Assembly: GCA_029204045.2 (NCBI GenBank)
Contig: JAQNDB010000285.1
Location: 1 to 64,000 of the forward strand
DNA from: Tillandsia leiboldiana
Taxonomy: Eukaryota; Streptophyta; Magnoliopsida; Poales; Bromeliaceae
DNA length: 64,000 nucleotides
Reading direction: 5' to 3'
Position 1 is the stretch's first letter, and every line of letters begins with the position of its first letter. The notes below the pieces were generated by a model, which saw only the letters and a list, made by a program, of their open reading frames with translations, did no database searches and was not told where the DNA came from. A program made the position numbers and the translations under genes. Shown here one piece after another: positions 41,351-53,104 of this stretch.

Positions 41351-42763
41351 TTATGCAGAGTCGTCGGAGCTGATACACCCAAGCTTCTGAAACATTTTCT
41401 TGATCCGTTTGTTCATAGAAGCTTGTTCCTTCTTAACTTCTTTGATATCTTCTCTCATTTCAGCGAAATCAGTAGCCATGCGTTCTTGCTCGTTTGAGAG
41501 TCGCTGTTGTTCCTTAAAGATTGAGCTAACCGACGCATCATCATCAGACGTTGATGGAGGTGCTGGTTGTGCTGCTGGTGTAGAGATTGTTGCTTGTTGT
41601 TGTTGTGCTCGTCGGCGGTGAGGAGGTATTATGGGATCATCTGTCTTCGTCGAGAGAGACTTCACAATTGTCGTCTCATTAATGGTGCCCAAACTGTACA
41701 TGTATGAGCTCGCGCTTGTATCGACTTTAAACTTTTTGAGGATGCGCATGATTATCATTGGGTATGGTAGTCTCTCTGTGGGGTGAGAGTGTTCCACATA
41801 CCGCGCCATCCTTGACCAAATGAGATAAGGAATATTCAAGTTTGCTCCCATCAATGCGGCCGGGTTTCCAAGAAGATAAAGGAATAACATCCTGTCCCAT
41901 CGAAGAACCTTCGTATTCATGTTGGGAAGAATGTTGTAGCAGACAATGAAGTTTATATACCGATACTCTGGTCGAAGCTCTTTCGAGAAAACAGAATTTC
42001 CGGTTGACAAAGTATTCGGAACACAAATTCCATTAACTACAACTCTCCAGGAGTTGTCGTTGAAGCTTTGAGTTTTTAGGTAATGGAGTCCATCAGCTCT
42101 GGCTGTCATACCTAGCACATCTCCAATCAGTTGGGGTGTGACTTTGATTTTGATATTTTTAACCAAAGTGTGAAATTCTCGACGTCCATCAACGTGATCA
42201 ATTAGACTTGCAGCGTTCTGATAAAACATTCGAACTGAGTGTGGACAGTACCCAGTAGTCTCAGGGAAGTTGCAAATTTGAGCAAGACCAACTTGGTCAA
42301 ACAGAATCCCAAAGACTGCAGATCGTTCCTTCATTGGTTTGACATTGACATGTCTCCTGCCAATGCATTCCCTCTTCTCAAAATCCTTGATTCTTGCGGA
42401 GCTGATGAAGTCTTGTGGAGAAGGCTGTCTAGCAACTGGTTCCTCAGTGGTAATTCCCTGAGCACTGCCTCTTTTTCTTGCACCGGTTTTTCTTTTTGTT
42501 CCAATTGGACTTGGTTCCATTGGCGCTTTCCCTTTTTCAGCTGCAGTGGCCGGAGCCTTTGAGGTTTCAGCAGGGGCTTTCCCTTTGGAGATAATGGGGA
42601 CAGTTCCCTCGATTTCGATGTTATCCCAGTCAATCGACTCCGTCTCTGATTCAGTGTCAGAATCATCCTTAGTCTTCTTCGCTTTCTTAGCCTTCTTAGG
42701 CTTGGCAGTATCCTTGACATGTACCATGGCAGCAAGTAGGAAAATAATCCAAGTGATCACCAT
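41351..42763 (-). CDS. Extra ORF after pol (env-like position), intact, 470 codons
   Basis: Starts at the ATG 25 bases after a conserved acceptor. Residues 3-17 are hydrophobic (ITWIIFLLAAMVHV), a possible anchor or signal. Residues 20-100 are Lys-rich with acidic and KGKAP repeats and basic clusters that could be nuclear signals. Residues about 120-345 form the conserved domain, with FEKRECIGRRHVNVKP, CPHSVRMFYQNAASLI and VTPQLIGDVLGM, resembling the 'putative plant transposon protein' family. Residues about 414-462 are heptad-like and probably a coiled coil. Some Sireviruses carry an env-like gene at this place with a membrane segment and coiled coil, but sequence alone does not show an envelope function. 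A captured or nuclear protein is an equal possibility. Conservation between two copies argues that it is real. Confidence 0.8.
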   Translation of the reverse strand: MVITWIIFLLAAMVHVKDTAKPKKAKKAKKTKDDSDTESETESIDWDNIEIEGTVPIISKGKAPAETSKAPATAAEKGKAPMEPSPIGTKRKTGARKRGSAQGITTEEPVARQPSPQDFISSARIKDFEKRECIGRRHVNVKPMKERSAVFGILFDQVGLAQICNFPETTGYCPHSVRMFYQNAASLIDHVDGRREFHTLVKNIKIKVTPQLIGDVLGMTARADGLHYLKTQSFNDNSWRVVVNGICVPNTLSTGNSVFSKELRPEYRYINFIVCYNILPNMNTKVLRWDRMLFLYLLGNPAALMGANLNIPYLIWSRMARYVEHSHPTERLPYPMIIMRILKKFKVDTSASSYMYSLGTINETTIVKSLSTKTDDPIIPPHRRRAQQQQATISTPAAQPAPPSTSDDDASVSSIFKEQQRLSNEQERMATDFAEMREDIKEVKKEQASMNKRIKKMFQKLGCISSDDSA

Positions 42764-42788
42764 TTTGATTGCTAGTGAAAAATGTATC

Positions 42789-43172
42789 CTGTGAAGACCA
42801 ACTCAAGAACACATGATAAATTGTTAATTTTCAAAGATTTGAAAAAATTGTACCCAAACAATCATAATCATGTAGAGAGACTAAGAATCAAATTAGTTTT
42901 GCAAAAGGACTTTTAAAAATAGATCAATTGCATGATTTTCGAAAATCCTTATTATATGCCCTAAAACCGAATTCTTTGAAATCGAAGACCAAAAATCCGT
43001 TTATCTTGGGAATACCTAGCATATAATCAAAACTAAACTACCCAGAGTTATTATTTCAAAAGAAATTTAATCAAAAACCATTCAAAAACGAAAAAGATAG
43101 AAAAATCTCATCACGTTTTGAAGAAAATAGAGAAAAACTGTGAAAAACGGGATTTTGATCAATAAAACTTAC
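42789..43172 (-). other. Putative intron upstream of the extra ORF, copy 2
   Basis: Donor ACAA/GTAAGTTTT (43172) and acceptor GTCTTCACAG (42789), 384 bp, matching copy 1. Both sites are preserved although surrounding sequence has drifted. Confidence 0.55.
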
Positions 43173-43285
43173 TTGTATTCGAAGAACTTGAGTTTGGAAA
43201 GCTCCAAGGTACAATAGTTCTAGAGAGAGAGGCTCTAGAGACTTGAGAACAAAAGATTAAGGTAAAAGAAATCAAAACCTTCTTG

Positions 43286-43399
43286 TTCTTATTAAAACCC
43301 TAGCCGTGATCCGGATCGGATCGAGATTTCGATCCTGATCGGCCAGTCGCAGGAAGAAGCCTGCGTTCGGGATCCGGATCACCTTGCCCGATCCGGATC
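43286..43399 (-). promoter_or_regulatory. Internal promoter-like module, copy 2
   Basis: Four GATCCGGATC-type palindromes (three perfect, one reading GATCCTGATC) at 43308-43399 and a CGCAGG/CCTGCG hairpin. The TATA-like box is weaker than in copy 1 (TTTTAATAAG). Confidence 0.45.
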
Positions 43400-44335
43400 G
43401 GCTCCAACTTTTTCTTCAGAAAAATTTAGAAAAATTTCATAAGATCCAGAAAAAGTATGTAAGCACAATTGTGTATCAACTTTAAACAAAAATCATCGTT
43501 TCATACAACAAGAATTAGATTATGCCAAATCTATCAATAATATCCAAAAATGAAACGAGAATTTACAAAAATTAAATCCCTTAAAGTTGAACACCTTCAA
43601 TTACATCTAACTTGATCTTATGAGTAATGCCTTTATCAAATCATCAATTCGGTAAAGAAAATGAAATACAAAGATCAATAGATGTTTGAAATCCCAAATA
43701 TGGTAGATAATTTATCTAGACAATCTGTTGAAGAGAGTGGCTCTTTGAGCATCTTTCTTTAAAATCCCACCTTATACCAACCTTGAAATTTGACGGAGTC
43801 AAGTATTTCAACATGCATTTTACTTAATCAAAAATTGAACAACCATGCTTGGTATACATGTGGTAGCTGCACACAATACTCGGACGACCGAGGTGGTAGC
43901 TCTTTCCTCCATGTGGTGGTAGTTTTCACACTCCTCATTGGGATGTAACTCTTTCCACATCTTTTGAGCATTTTACATTTCTTTGACTCCCCCTCAATTG
44001 GCTATCAATTATTTAAGATATAAAGTATTCAACCAAAAATTGATCTCGATTTCATACTCGACTAAGCAGTCAAATAAGATAATGACTATACCAAGAGATC
44101 ATTGAGAGAGAAATTGACTTTGATCACTTAGAAGATGATTTAATTAACATAAATGATCATTGCAACAGTGAAATATTATGATGGCAAAAGCATAATAAAT
44201 TTCTAAATGTGCGAAAAGATGCAATTAAAGTCAATTATGATTTATGCTCAATTAATGTCCTATGTACAAACATAGATAATGAACAAAACAAAACAAAAAC
44301 AAAACCTATCCTAAGCAAAGGTTTCAAAAAGAAGT
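43400..44335 (-). other. Spacer between pol and internal module, copy 2
   Basis: AT-rich and colinear with 17406-18346; no conserved ORF. Confidence 0.6.
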
Positions 44336-47300
44336 TTATTTCAAGGAAAGCATTCCAATTACTTTTCGCAAATGAATAAAACGTTTTTGATCCAAAGGTT
44401 TTGTTAGAATGTCAGCTAATTGATCCTCAGTTGAAATATATGAAAGTTGAAGAGTATTTGATTCAACTAGCTCCCAAAAAAAATGATATCTAAGTTCAAT
44501 ATGTTTTGTTCTAGAGTGCAACACAGGGTTTTTAGAAATGTTAATTGCACTTGTGTTGTCACAAAGAATTGTTACCGAAGGTGCTGAAATCCGGAAGTCG
44601 CTCAACACACTTTTCATCCAAATGAGTTGGGTTGAACAACTACCCGCTGAAATGTATTCCGCTTCGGCAGTCGAGAGTGCTATGCAATTCTGCTTTTTAT
44701 TGTGCCATGCAACAAGGCAATGGCCAAGATAGAAGCATGCACCACTCGTGCTTTTCTGATCATCCACTGATCCTGCCCAATCGGCATCTGAGTATCCAAC
44801 AATATCCAAACTAGTTCCCATAGGATACCAAATTCCGAAATTAATTGATCCTTTGATGTACCGGATGATCCTTTTCACCGCTTTCAGGTGAACCTCCTTT
44901 GGTGCTGATTGATATCTCGCGCAAATCCCAACACTAAAGGATATATCCGGGCGACTAGCCGTGAGGTAAAGTAGACTTCCAATCATACTTCGATACAGTT
45001 TCTTGTCTACATTCTCACTTTGTGATTCACTTCCAAGTCCCTTGTGGCTAGTTCCCATTGGAGTCGGAAAATCCTTCGAATTTTCTAAGTCAAACTTTTT
45101 AACCAACTCCATTGCATACTTGGATTGACTCAAGTGAATACCTTCATCATTTTGTTTAATTTGCAATCCAAGGAAATAAGTCAATTCGCCCATCATGGAC
45201 ATCTCAAATTCGCTTTCCATGGTCTCCGCGAATTTAGAAGCATCATTATCTCTTGTTGCGCCAAATACAATGTCATCGACATAGATTTGTGCTACAATGA
45301 AATTGCTTTGATAATGCTTCACAAAGGGAGTCCTGTCAGCTCCCCCTCGAGTATAGCCCTTCTCCAAAAGGTGCTTTGTCAACCTTTCGTACCATGCTCG
45401 CGGTGCTTGTTTCAGACCGTAAAGAGCCTTTTTCAAACGAAAAACATGATTAGGTTGTTTATGGTCTACAAAACCTTTCGGTTGAGCCACATAAACTTCC
45501 TCATTTAAAAACCCATTTAGAAACGCGCTCTTAACGTCCATTTGAAATAATTTGATTTTAAAATGACAAGCAATAGCAAATAGTATACAAATGGACTCGA
45601 GTCTAGCTACAGGGGCGAATGTTTCATCAAAGTCTATACCTTCTACTTGAGAGTAGCCTTGAGCAACTAATCGTGCCTTGTTCCTGATGATAGTACCATC
45701 CTCATTTTTCTTGTTCTTGAAAATCCATTTGGTACCTATCACATTATGTTGCTTTGGAGGCTTCGTTAATTCCCAGACTTTGTTTCGCTCAAATTGATGG
45801 AGCTCTTCCTGCATTGCATTAATCCAGTAGTCATCCTAAAGAGCTTCATCTATGTTCTTTGGTTCGATTAAAGATACGTAGCAAGCGAATCCACAAACCA
45901 ACTGCCTCCGAGTTCTAACTCCTTCTTGTGGATCTCCAATAATATTCGATTTCGGATGATCCTTGGAGATTCGTAGCGTTTGTTGAAACGGAGTACTCAG
46001 AGGTATATGAGATGATTCCTGCACATCAGATAAACTTGAAGAACCATTAGATGCATCATTAATATTGGAAGTATTATTATGAGAAGATGCAATGGCAGGT
46101 GAATCATCATCTAGAGAGATATCGAGGGTAGATTTTCCAGATCCAAAGAGAAAAGCTTCATCTACTTTAACATTTATAGATTCTACGATCGTCTTAGATT
46201 CCAAGTTAAATACTCGATATGCTTTACTATTTGTAGAATACCCCAAGAATATCCCTTCGTCACTTCGAGAGTCAAACTTTCCAAGATTTTCACGGTCACG
46301 TAAAATGTAACACCGACTCCCGAAGATGCGAAAATATTTGATGTTGGGTTTTCTACCACACCATAGTTCATATGGTGTATTTAACGTTCCCGGGCGCAAA
46401 TAAACTCGATTAATTACATAGATTGCAGTGTTCACAGCTTCAGCCCAAAAATGTAACGGTAAATTCCGGCTGTGAAGCATAACACGTGCCATCTCTTGAA
46501 CAACCATGTTTTTGCGCTCGACAACACCATTCTGTTGAGGTGTATAGGGTGCAGAGAATTCATGCTTAATACCGTTTGAAGTGCAAAAGTCAATGAATTT
46601 AGAGTTAACGAATTCTCCACCTCTATCACTTCTAACACGAATGATCTTTTCATTCTTTTCAATCATAATACGATGGCAAATCTCGTGAAAAGAATCAAAA
46701 GTATCAGCTTTCTCTTTTAAAAATGCTACCCAAGAATATCGAGAGAAATCATCAATCATCAAGAAAATATACCATTTACCTCCCAAAGATGGTTGACGAG
46801 TTGGCCCCATTAAATCCATGTGTAAAAGTTCCAAAGGCCGTTTTGTACCAACGTGGTTCAAGTTCTTGTGTGCAGTCCTGGACTGTTTTCCCTTTTGGCA
46901 ACCTCCACACACAATGTTTTGTTTAAATAAAAGTTTTGGAACCCCCTTGACCACGTCCTTGTTTGAAATTCTAGCAGGTTCCTTAAAATTTATGTGACCT
47001 AGCCTTTCATGCCAAATTGTTTCATTAATCAAAGAAACTAGATTACATTTTTCTGAAATTTTATTAGGAACAACATAGCAATTGTTTTCAGATCTAACCC
47101 CTTTTAAAAAGAAGACATGGTCCTTATCACTTACAACACATTCAACAGATGAAAAGTTAACTGAAAAACCATTGTCGCAAAGTTGACTTATGCTTATGAG
47201 GTTAGTCTTAAGACCATCAACAAATAACACATTATTTAGAACCGGGCCATCTGGAATAGCTACTGTTCCTTTTCCAACAATTTTGGAAGATCGACCGTCT

Positions 47301-49411
47301 CCGAAAACAACGAGTCCTCCGGAGATTTTCTCAAGATTTTGAAAACTATTTTTGTCACCGGCCATGTGACGGGAACACCCGCTATCCAGATACCAAGACG
47401 AACTATCATATGCATGCAAGGAAACATTGGTAACAAGACAAGGAAAGATTTCACCTTTGCGCACCCAAACCTTTTTGGAATGCGTCGGTAATGGTCGTGA
47501 AGTTATATGCCTAGGTGAAAGCGTCTTGTTAAAACGATTGCTGCTCCTTGATGAAGTCGTCTTGCGCGATAAACTACCAAGGTTCTTTTCCTTCAATTGA
47601 TTTGCGATTGATTTCCGAGGAATCACCTTTGTGGTAGTCATTGCAAGAGGTGTTTGAGGTGAGCGTTTGACTCCCGTCTTGCAATATCTTCTTATGTGCC
47701 CTGAAACACCACAACGAAAACATACCTTAGATCTTGTTGATCCCAAAGAGGATGAAGTAGGTTTGTTGTCGTTGTTTGTCTTGAATTCCGGTGTCGGAGG
47801 AGGAGATACCGACTGAGGCACAAAAACTGTCCCACTCGAACTTGGACTGTTTCCAGTTTGAGTGTACCCGAGGCCGAACCGATTTGTTTGACCAAGACCA
47901 AGAAGCCTATCCAACTTACTCCTTCCTGAAGAGAATCGCTGCAAGTCATCCTTGAGTTGGAGAATGGTCTTTGTCATTTCCAGGTTATCCTGTCGAGCCT
48001 CGTTGTAGAGCTTTGAGAAGTGATCCGCTTTATCCACCAGATTTGTATGTTCCTTCTCAAAAAGCTCATTGGACTCTTGAAGGGAAACATTTACTTTTAT
48101 CAGATTTTCCCTTTCCACTTCAAGAGCGTTTGAGAGAGAAGTTGCCCTTTTTGCTTCTTCTTCGAGATCATGCAATCTCCCTCTCAAACTCTTGTTTTGC
48201 TTAGCCACTTTCTTTGAATCCCTCAAAAGTCTGTGGTAGGCTAGAGCAAAATCTTCAACAGTGGAGTTGGACAATGACTCGGACGTACTTGCCATAAAGC
48301 ACATGAAGGGTGAAGATATGGACGCGTGGAATGCCGTGGTGCTCTTTTCTTCATCACTTGAAGACGACTCATTTGACGTTGAGTTGTCATCCCAAGTGAC
48401 GACTTGCATCGCCTTCTTCTTTGCCGGATACTTGTTGGGACACTCCGTTGCAATGTGGCCGTAGCCTCGACATTTGAAGCATTGTAGTTGTCCCTCTGAA
48501 CTTTTCTTATCCTTTGAGAAGTTCTCTTGCTTTCTTGACTTGTAACTTGAAGTACCCTTGCCTTTGTTCGACTTTCCGAAGGATGGAGATTTACTTGAAT
48601 TACCCCTTCGAAAGTTGCGGCGAAACTTCCTTGTCAAGAGAGCGAGCTGCTTCTCAAATTCCTCCATAGAAAGGTTCTTGTCATCGTCTGAGGAGGATGT
48701 ATCCGCGTCTTCTTCCTTAGTTGTTTTCAACGCATAACCTGAAGACTTAGAAGAGGATGCTTTTCCAGAAGAATTGTTAGTAGTAAATGTCGTTTCATAT
48801 GTTTGTAAAGAACCAACTAATTCTTCTACACGCATTTCGTCCGGGTGTTTAATAGTTTCAATGGCTGTAACCTTTGGGCGAAATCGTTCAGGAAGAGTTC
48901 TTAAGATCTTTTTTACAACCTTAAATTCTGGAATCTTCTCTCCCAGGTTAGCACATGAGTTTACGATGTCTTGCAATCGTGTATAGTAGTCCGTGAAAGA
49001 TTCATTTTCTGCCATCAAGATAGAGTCAAACTTGCTCGTAAGCATTTGCAGTTTCTGAATCTTCACGAGGTTAGTTCCCTCATGTGTAACCTGAAGAACA
49101 TCCCAGATTTCTTTCGCAGTCTCACATGCCGAGACGCGAGAGAATTCAGTTTGAGATAAGGCATTAAAAATAACATTAATTCCCTTGCCATTGTAAGAAG
49201 ATGAATCTAACTCTTCCTTGGTCCATTTCGACCTAGGTTTTAAGGTGCGAACATCAGAGATAATTTCAGTTGGATTAGACCATCCTAATTCAATTGATTG
49301 CCACACCCTTTCGTCGATGGAAATTAAAAAAGCTTTCATCCGTACTTTCCAGTACGCATAATTTGTTCCATCAAAGAAAGGGGGTCGATTGATGTTTCCA
49401 CCTTCAACCAT
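44336..49411 (-). pseudogene. gag-pol: Sirevirus copy 2 gag-pol with one nonsense codon
   Basis: Same domain order as copy 1: gag with two knuckles, protease (LDSGCSRHM), integrase with DDE, RT with YVDD, RNase H. The frame is open except for TAG at 45836-45838, which replaces the Gln (CAG) of copy 1 just before RT. Upstream 1,191 codons cover gag, protease and integrase; downstream 492 or more cover RT and RNase H. An in-frame 14-codon acidic segment of copy 1 (after STVE) is absent. Without readthrough no RT is made, so the copy is defective unless helped in trans. Confidence 0.93.
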
Positions 49412-49430
49412 TGTTTGTAACCCTATTCCC

Positions 49431-49442
49431 GCTCTGATACCA
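49431..49442 (-). other. Primer binding site, Sirevirus copy 2
   Basis: TGGTATCAGAGC on the minus strand, two bases after the 5' LTR. Confidence 0.93.
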
Positions 49443-49745
49443 CTTGTTGGGTTATATGTAATATAGATCTAAATAGGAGAAAAAACACCTAGAGGGGGGT
49501 GAATAGGTGTAAACGTATAAACACTCAAAAATCGTTGCGATAAAAAACCCAATGCGGAAATAAAAATAACACACAAGATTTTTACGTGGAAAACTCCATA
49601 ACCGGAGTAAAAAACCACGGGACCGATAACACGGCGAAATCCACTAGAATTAAAACACGTACAAGGTGATTTACCGTACACACTTACGACTCAACCTTTT
49701 CCATACGCTCCTAGAGGATCTTCTCCGCTCGCTCCACGACGCTTC

Positions 49746-49922
49746 TCGAATCCACGATCTGCGCCCAACGCCGAATCCACGGCGTCCAACGTCGAATCCA
49801 CGACGTCCGACCGAATCCACGGTCTTCACCCAGTAGCACCCTTCGAATCCACGAACGTGCCTCGCTCCGAATCCACGAGAGCGGTTGAACCTTGAATCCA
49901 CAAGGACATGCGAATCCACGCG
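49746..49922 (-). other. Eight mini-hairpin array, copy 2 5' LTR
   Basis: As in 39657-39833; the last hairpin has one arm base changed (TGCG for CGCG). Confidence 0.83.
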
Positions 49923-50228
49923 CCGATTTTGGGGTAAATCGTTGTTTTTGGGTGGTGATGATCCGCCGAATACTTAGATCAAAGATAGATCGGAAATACC
50001 ATCTAAGTATTCATTAGTTTGATTCAACTCAAGATGTGAGTATGAAAACCTAGAATCAAACTAATCAATATAGATGAAGAAACATAGAGTATTATCTAAT
50101 GATTTCCTTTCTTCTCTATATGTGGATCTTAGGCCGTATAAAATGATATATGAATATGACGGATCTTTCGATTATCGGCTTATTGCTTTTTGCTTCTTGC
50201 TTAACCCTAGAAAAAGAGTCATAGGGTC

Positions 50229-50524
50229 TATTTATAGGTTAGAAACATTTGGAAGGAGATAACAATCAAAAACCTAACATTTCTGGAATTTTAACGGACG
50301 GCGATCCGGATCGGATTTGGGCGATCCGGATTGCAGTAGCAAGAAAGACGGTTTCCAGAAAAACAATCGTTCGGGATCCGGATCGGAATGCCTGATCCGG
50401 ATCGTTCATACAATTCAGAAAACTCAACGTTCGGGATCCGGATCGTGAGATGCTGTGATCCGGATTGAAGTGATGTATGAAACAACAACCTTCGGGATCC
50501 GGATCGCTGGCTCTGATCCGGATC
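50229..50524 (-). promoter_or_regulatory. Sirevirus copy 2 5' LTR promoter
   Basis: TATA box CTATAAATA (50229-50237) and palindrome array (50303-50524). Confidence 0.83.
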
Positions 50525-50749
50525 CTGAACATGTCCGAACACCATTTTTTGATTTTTATGCAGTTAAAAATTCTTTCCGGTGTTTCTACACTACAAGAAG
50601 TATTCGGATCACCAATAAATTTTAGTTAAACATACCTGATCCTTTTGAATTCTTCTTTCTTGAGATTGAGTTAAATGATCCAACTTTCTTCACCTTCAAT
50701 CTTCAAGACTTGAACGAAACTACGCCAACTCAAATTCCGTAACAAACCA

Positions 50750-52141
50750 GACTGTAAGTCAATCTTGGAGAAGACACAAGATCCTTGCAGCTGATCAAAT
50801 AAGTCATCAATGCGCGACAAAGGGTACTTGTTCTTGATGGTCACTTTATTCAACTCTCGATAATCAACACATAGTCGAAGTGATCCATCCTTCTTCTTCA
50901 CAAATAGCACCGGCGCTCCCCAAGGTGATACACTTGGTCTGACAAAACCTTTGTCCATTAAATCCTGGAGTTGCGCCTTTAACTCTCGCAGCTCAGCCGG
51001 TGCCATTCGGTAAGGAGCCTTAGAGATTGGCGCAGTTCCTGGAACTACGTCAATCAAAAACTCAACCTCCCTATCCGGCGGCATATGAATCAGCTCTGGA
51101 GGAAACACATCCGGGAACTCGTGGACAATAGGGATATCCGGGAGTCCCGGTGCCGCCGTAGGCTCCTTAACCACAGACGCCAAAAAGGCCACGCATCCAC
51201 TGCGCATCATCTGCCTCGCTCGAGAAGTCGAAACCACTGAGGCAAAGAAAGCCCTCTGGTACCCCCTGTAAACGAACACCTCCTGGCCTGGCTCGCTAAA
51301 AGTAACAGTCCTCGCGGCGCAATCAATCGTCGCGAAATAGCGAGCCAGCCAATCCATGCCCAGTACAATGTCAAAATCTCGCAGTTGACTAAGGACCATC
51401 AGGTCCGCCGGCAAAATCCAAGACTCAAGCTGTCAGGGCAAGACCAACAACACTCCTCTACATGCAATATATGATCGGGAATCTGTACCTCTAATGCATG
51501 CGGCAACCGACCTAACTCTAGTCCATGAGATGATGCAAATGCTCTACTGATAAAAGAATGTGATGCACCGGTATCAAATAAAGTGCGAGCTCTAATACCG
51601 AAAAGTAAAATGATACCTACCACCACGTGGTCGGCTGCCGAGGAGTCCTCCACCTGGGAGGCATAAACCCGTCTGCTCTGAGCTGGTGGTCGGTAATCTG
51701 CAGGGTGGGAAGAAGGAGCCCTGCTCATTGGAGCATAAGGCCGTTGCTGGGGCACCGAAGTGACTGATGCTGAGGAAGGAGCCGGCGATGTCGAAAAAGG
51801 GCAAGTAGCTCGCCGATGACCTGACTGCCCGCATCTGAAACAGCGACGGTGCCTCAAATCACAAGTATCAGAGGGGTGCTGACCCCTGCAGAAAACACAC
51901 CCAACTGTAGACCGGGGCTGCGTCGACTGCTGCTGCTGCTGCCTCTGCCGCTGTGACCCCTGCTGTTGCGATTGCGACCTCTGCTGCTACGAGTGCTGCT
52001 GCTGTCGCTGGGGCTGCTGATGCTGCTGCTGCTATGGGGGCCTCTGGGATCCCCCAGGCCCTCGCCGCTCCGAACGCCCACGGCCCGTAAACTGAGGCGG
52101 TGGCGGTCGGGGCGGCCTCCATGAACTGGCCTGTCCCCCAT
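50750..52141 (-). pseudogene. pol: Element C gag end, protease and first half of RT
   Basis: Minus strand, from 52141: a Gln-rich low-complexity stretch with in-frame stops, knuckles CVFCRGQHPSDTC and CFRCGQSGHRRATC (about 51800-51890), protease with DTGASHSFIS, linker, and RT up to KIDLQSG, where Sirevirus copy 2 interrupts. A frameshift near 51420 splits protease. The gag core and everything upstream are missing because the E LTR starts at 52142. Confidence 0.82.
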
Positions 52142-52379
52142 TGTCACGCCCCCGGGGGTTTTTGAGTCTATCAAAGCGGAAAATCGCGTGTATCTTTTTT
52201 TTTTCTTCTTAACAAGGTACTTTAAACCTCATCCCCGGTGCGTGCCAGACCGCCACATACACAAATTCTCCCTGCCCACGGACAGAGTCTCCTTTGTATA
52301 TGCACGGCGTCTCATTTACAACAACATACATCAAACACCAACCATCAACCATACAATAGACATACATCATCAAGCGGAA
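52142..52379 (-). repeat. Element E LTR, 3' end piece (left of D)
   Basis: Minus-strand LTR end (reading ...CCCCCGGGGGCGTGACA) of the same family as D, inserted in gag of C. It includes the two-tier hairpin (52252-52265 / 52293-52308). It stops at the CGGAA duplication of D and resumes at 61994. Confidence 0.88.
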
Positions 52380-52658
52380 TGTAGTGATCCGGCCTTTCGG
52401 GGTATTTTTGACTTACGTGTAGTCATTTAAGCCTTTAAGTGAAATAGAATTATTCAATTCTTGAAGTTGGCCATGGTGGGACGCTAGTATTTTTCCGCGA
52501 TTGTGCGCGGAAGAAGAAAGCCGACGGCGCGATAGGATCTGAAATCCGATATCGGGAACCCCCTGAACGGGATTCAAAGTGATACGATAATTAGTCGTGC
52601 ATCGGAATCCGTGCTAAATATCTTGCACCCGTTAGAGATAAGGTGGTTTATCTCGTGG

Positions 52659-52688
52659 GGGATAATTAATTAGTTAATTAATTATCCC
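52659..52688 (+). other. Perfect 14-bp inverted repeat upstream of D TATA box
   Basis: GGGATAATTAATTA and its complement are separated by two bases. It is present in both D LTRs (59751-59780), about 70 bases upstream of the TATA box. It may be a cruciform or factor-binding site. Confidence 0.75.
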
Positions 52689-52754
52689 AGACGGAAAATT
52701 AATTAATTCTCTTACGTACGAATTAAAGAGGAATTAATTAAAGGTAAAGTACGA

Positions 52755-52764
52755 CTATATAAGG
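52755..52764 (+). promoter_or_regulatory. Element D TATA box
   Basis: CTATATAAGG, a strong plant TATA match. Initiation near 52790 would give U3 of about 410 bp and R-U5 of about 2.2 kb. The 3' LTR copy is at 59847-59856. Confidence 0.8.
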
Positions 52765-53104
52765 GATCCCGATTATCGGAAAGGAAAAGAAAAGAAAATA
52801 AAAACCCTAATCGGAGAGAAGGGAAAAAGGAAAAGACGGAACCCTAGCCGGAAGAAAGGGAAAGGAGAAAGAGAAGGAGCCCGATCTTCCCGGACGCCGA
52901 ACCGAAGACAAGAACGCGACCGGACAACCTTCCCGTCGATCTTCGGTTAGTAAAATAATTTATTTAAATTATTTGGGATTTTGTTCGTTGTCTCTTTCGT
53001 TGAGTTCTTGGTTTCTTGTTTTCTCCGTCGTATCCGTCACCGTCGCCGACATCGTCTTCTTGAAAAGGCGCGGAACGGACGGCGGAGGCGCGCGGTGCCG
53101 CTAG

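Larger units (their letters stand above)
39356..50744 (-). mobile_element. Sirevirus copy 2: full-length Ty1/Copia element
   Basis: LTRs 39356-40655 and 49445-50744, both 1,300 bp; target duplication AACCA (39351-39355, 50745-50749). The layout is the same as in copy 1. The LTRs differ at perhaps a dozen positions, so it inserted earlier than copy 1. Gag-pol has one nonsense codon; the extra ORF is intact. Confidence 0.94.
49445..50744 (-). repeat. Sirevirus copy 2, 5' LTR
   Basis: Offset from the 3' LTR by 10,089 bases at all points compared; scattered substitutions only. Confidence 0.95.
33515..52141 (-). mobile_element. Element C: Tekay-type chromovirus, inverted, 5' part lost
   Basis: On the minus strand: partial gag, protease, RT (split by Sirevirus copy 2), RNase H, integrase, chromodomain, polypurine tract and a 3,273-bp 3' LTR. 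The 5' LTR, primer site and most of gag are absent because E begins at 52142. Protein sequence and LTR differ strongly from A, B and D, so this is a separate family. The left flank is ATATC. Confidence 0.85.
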
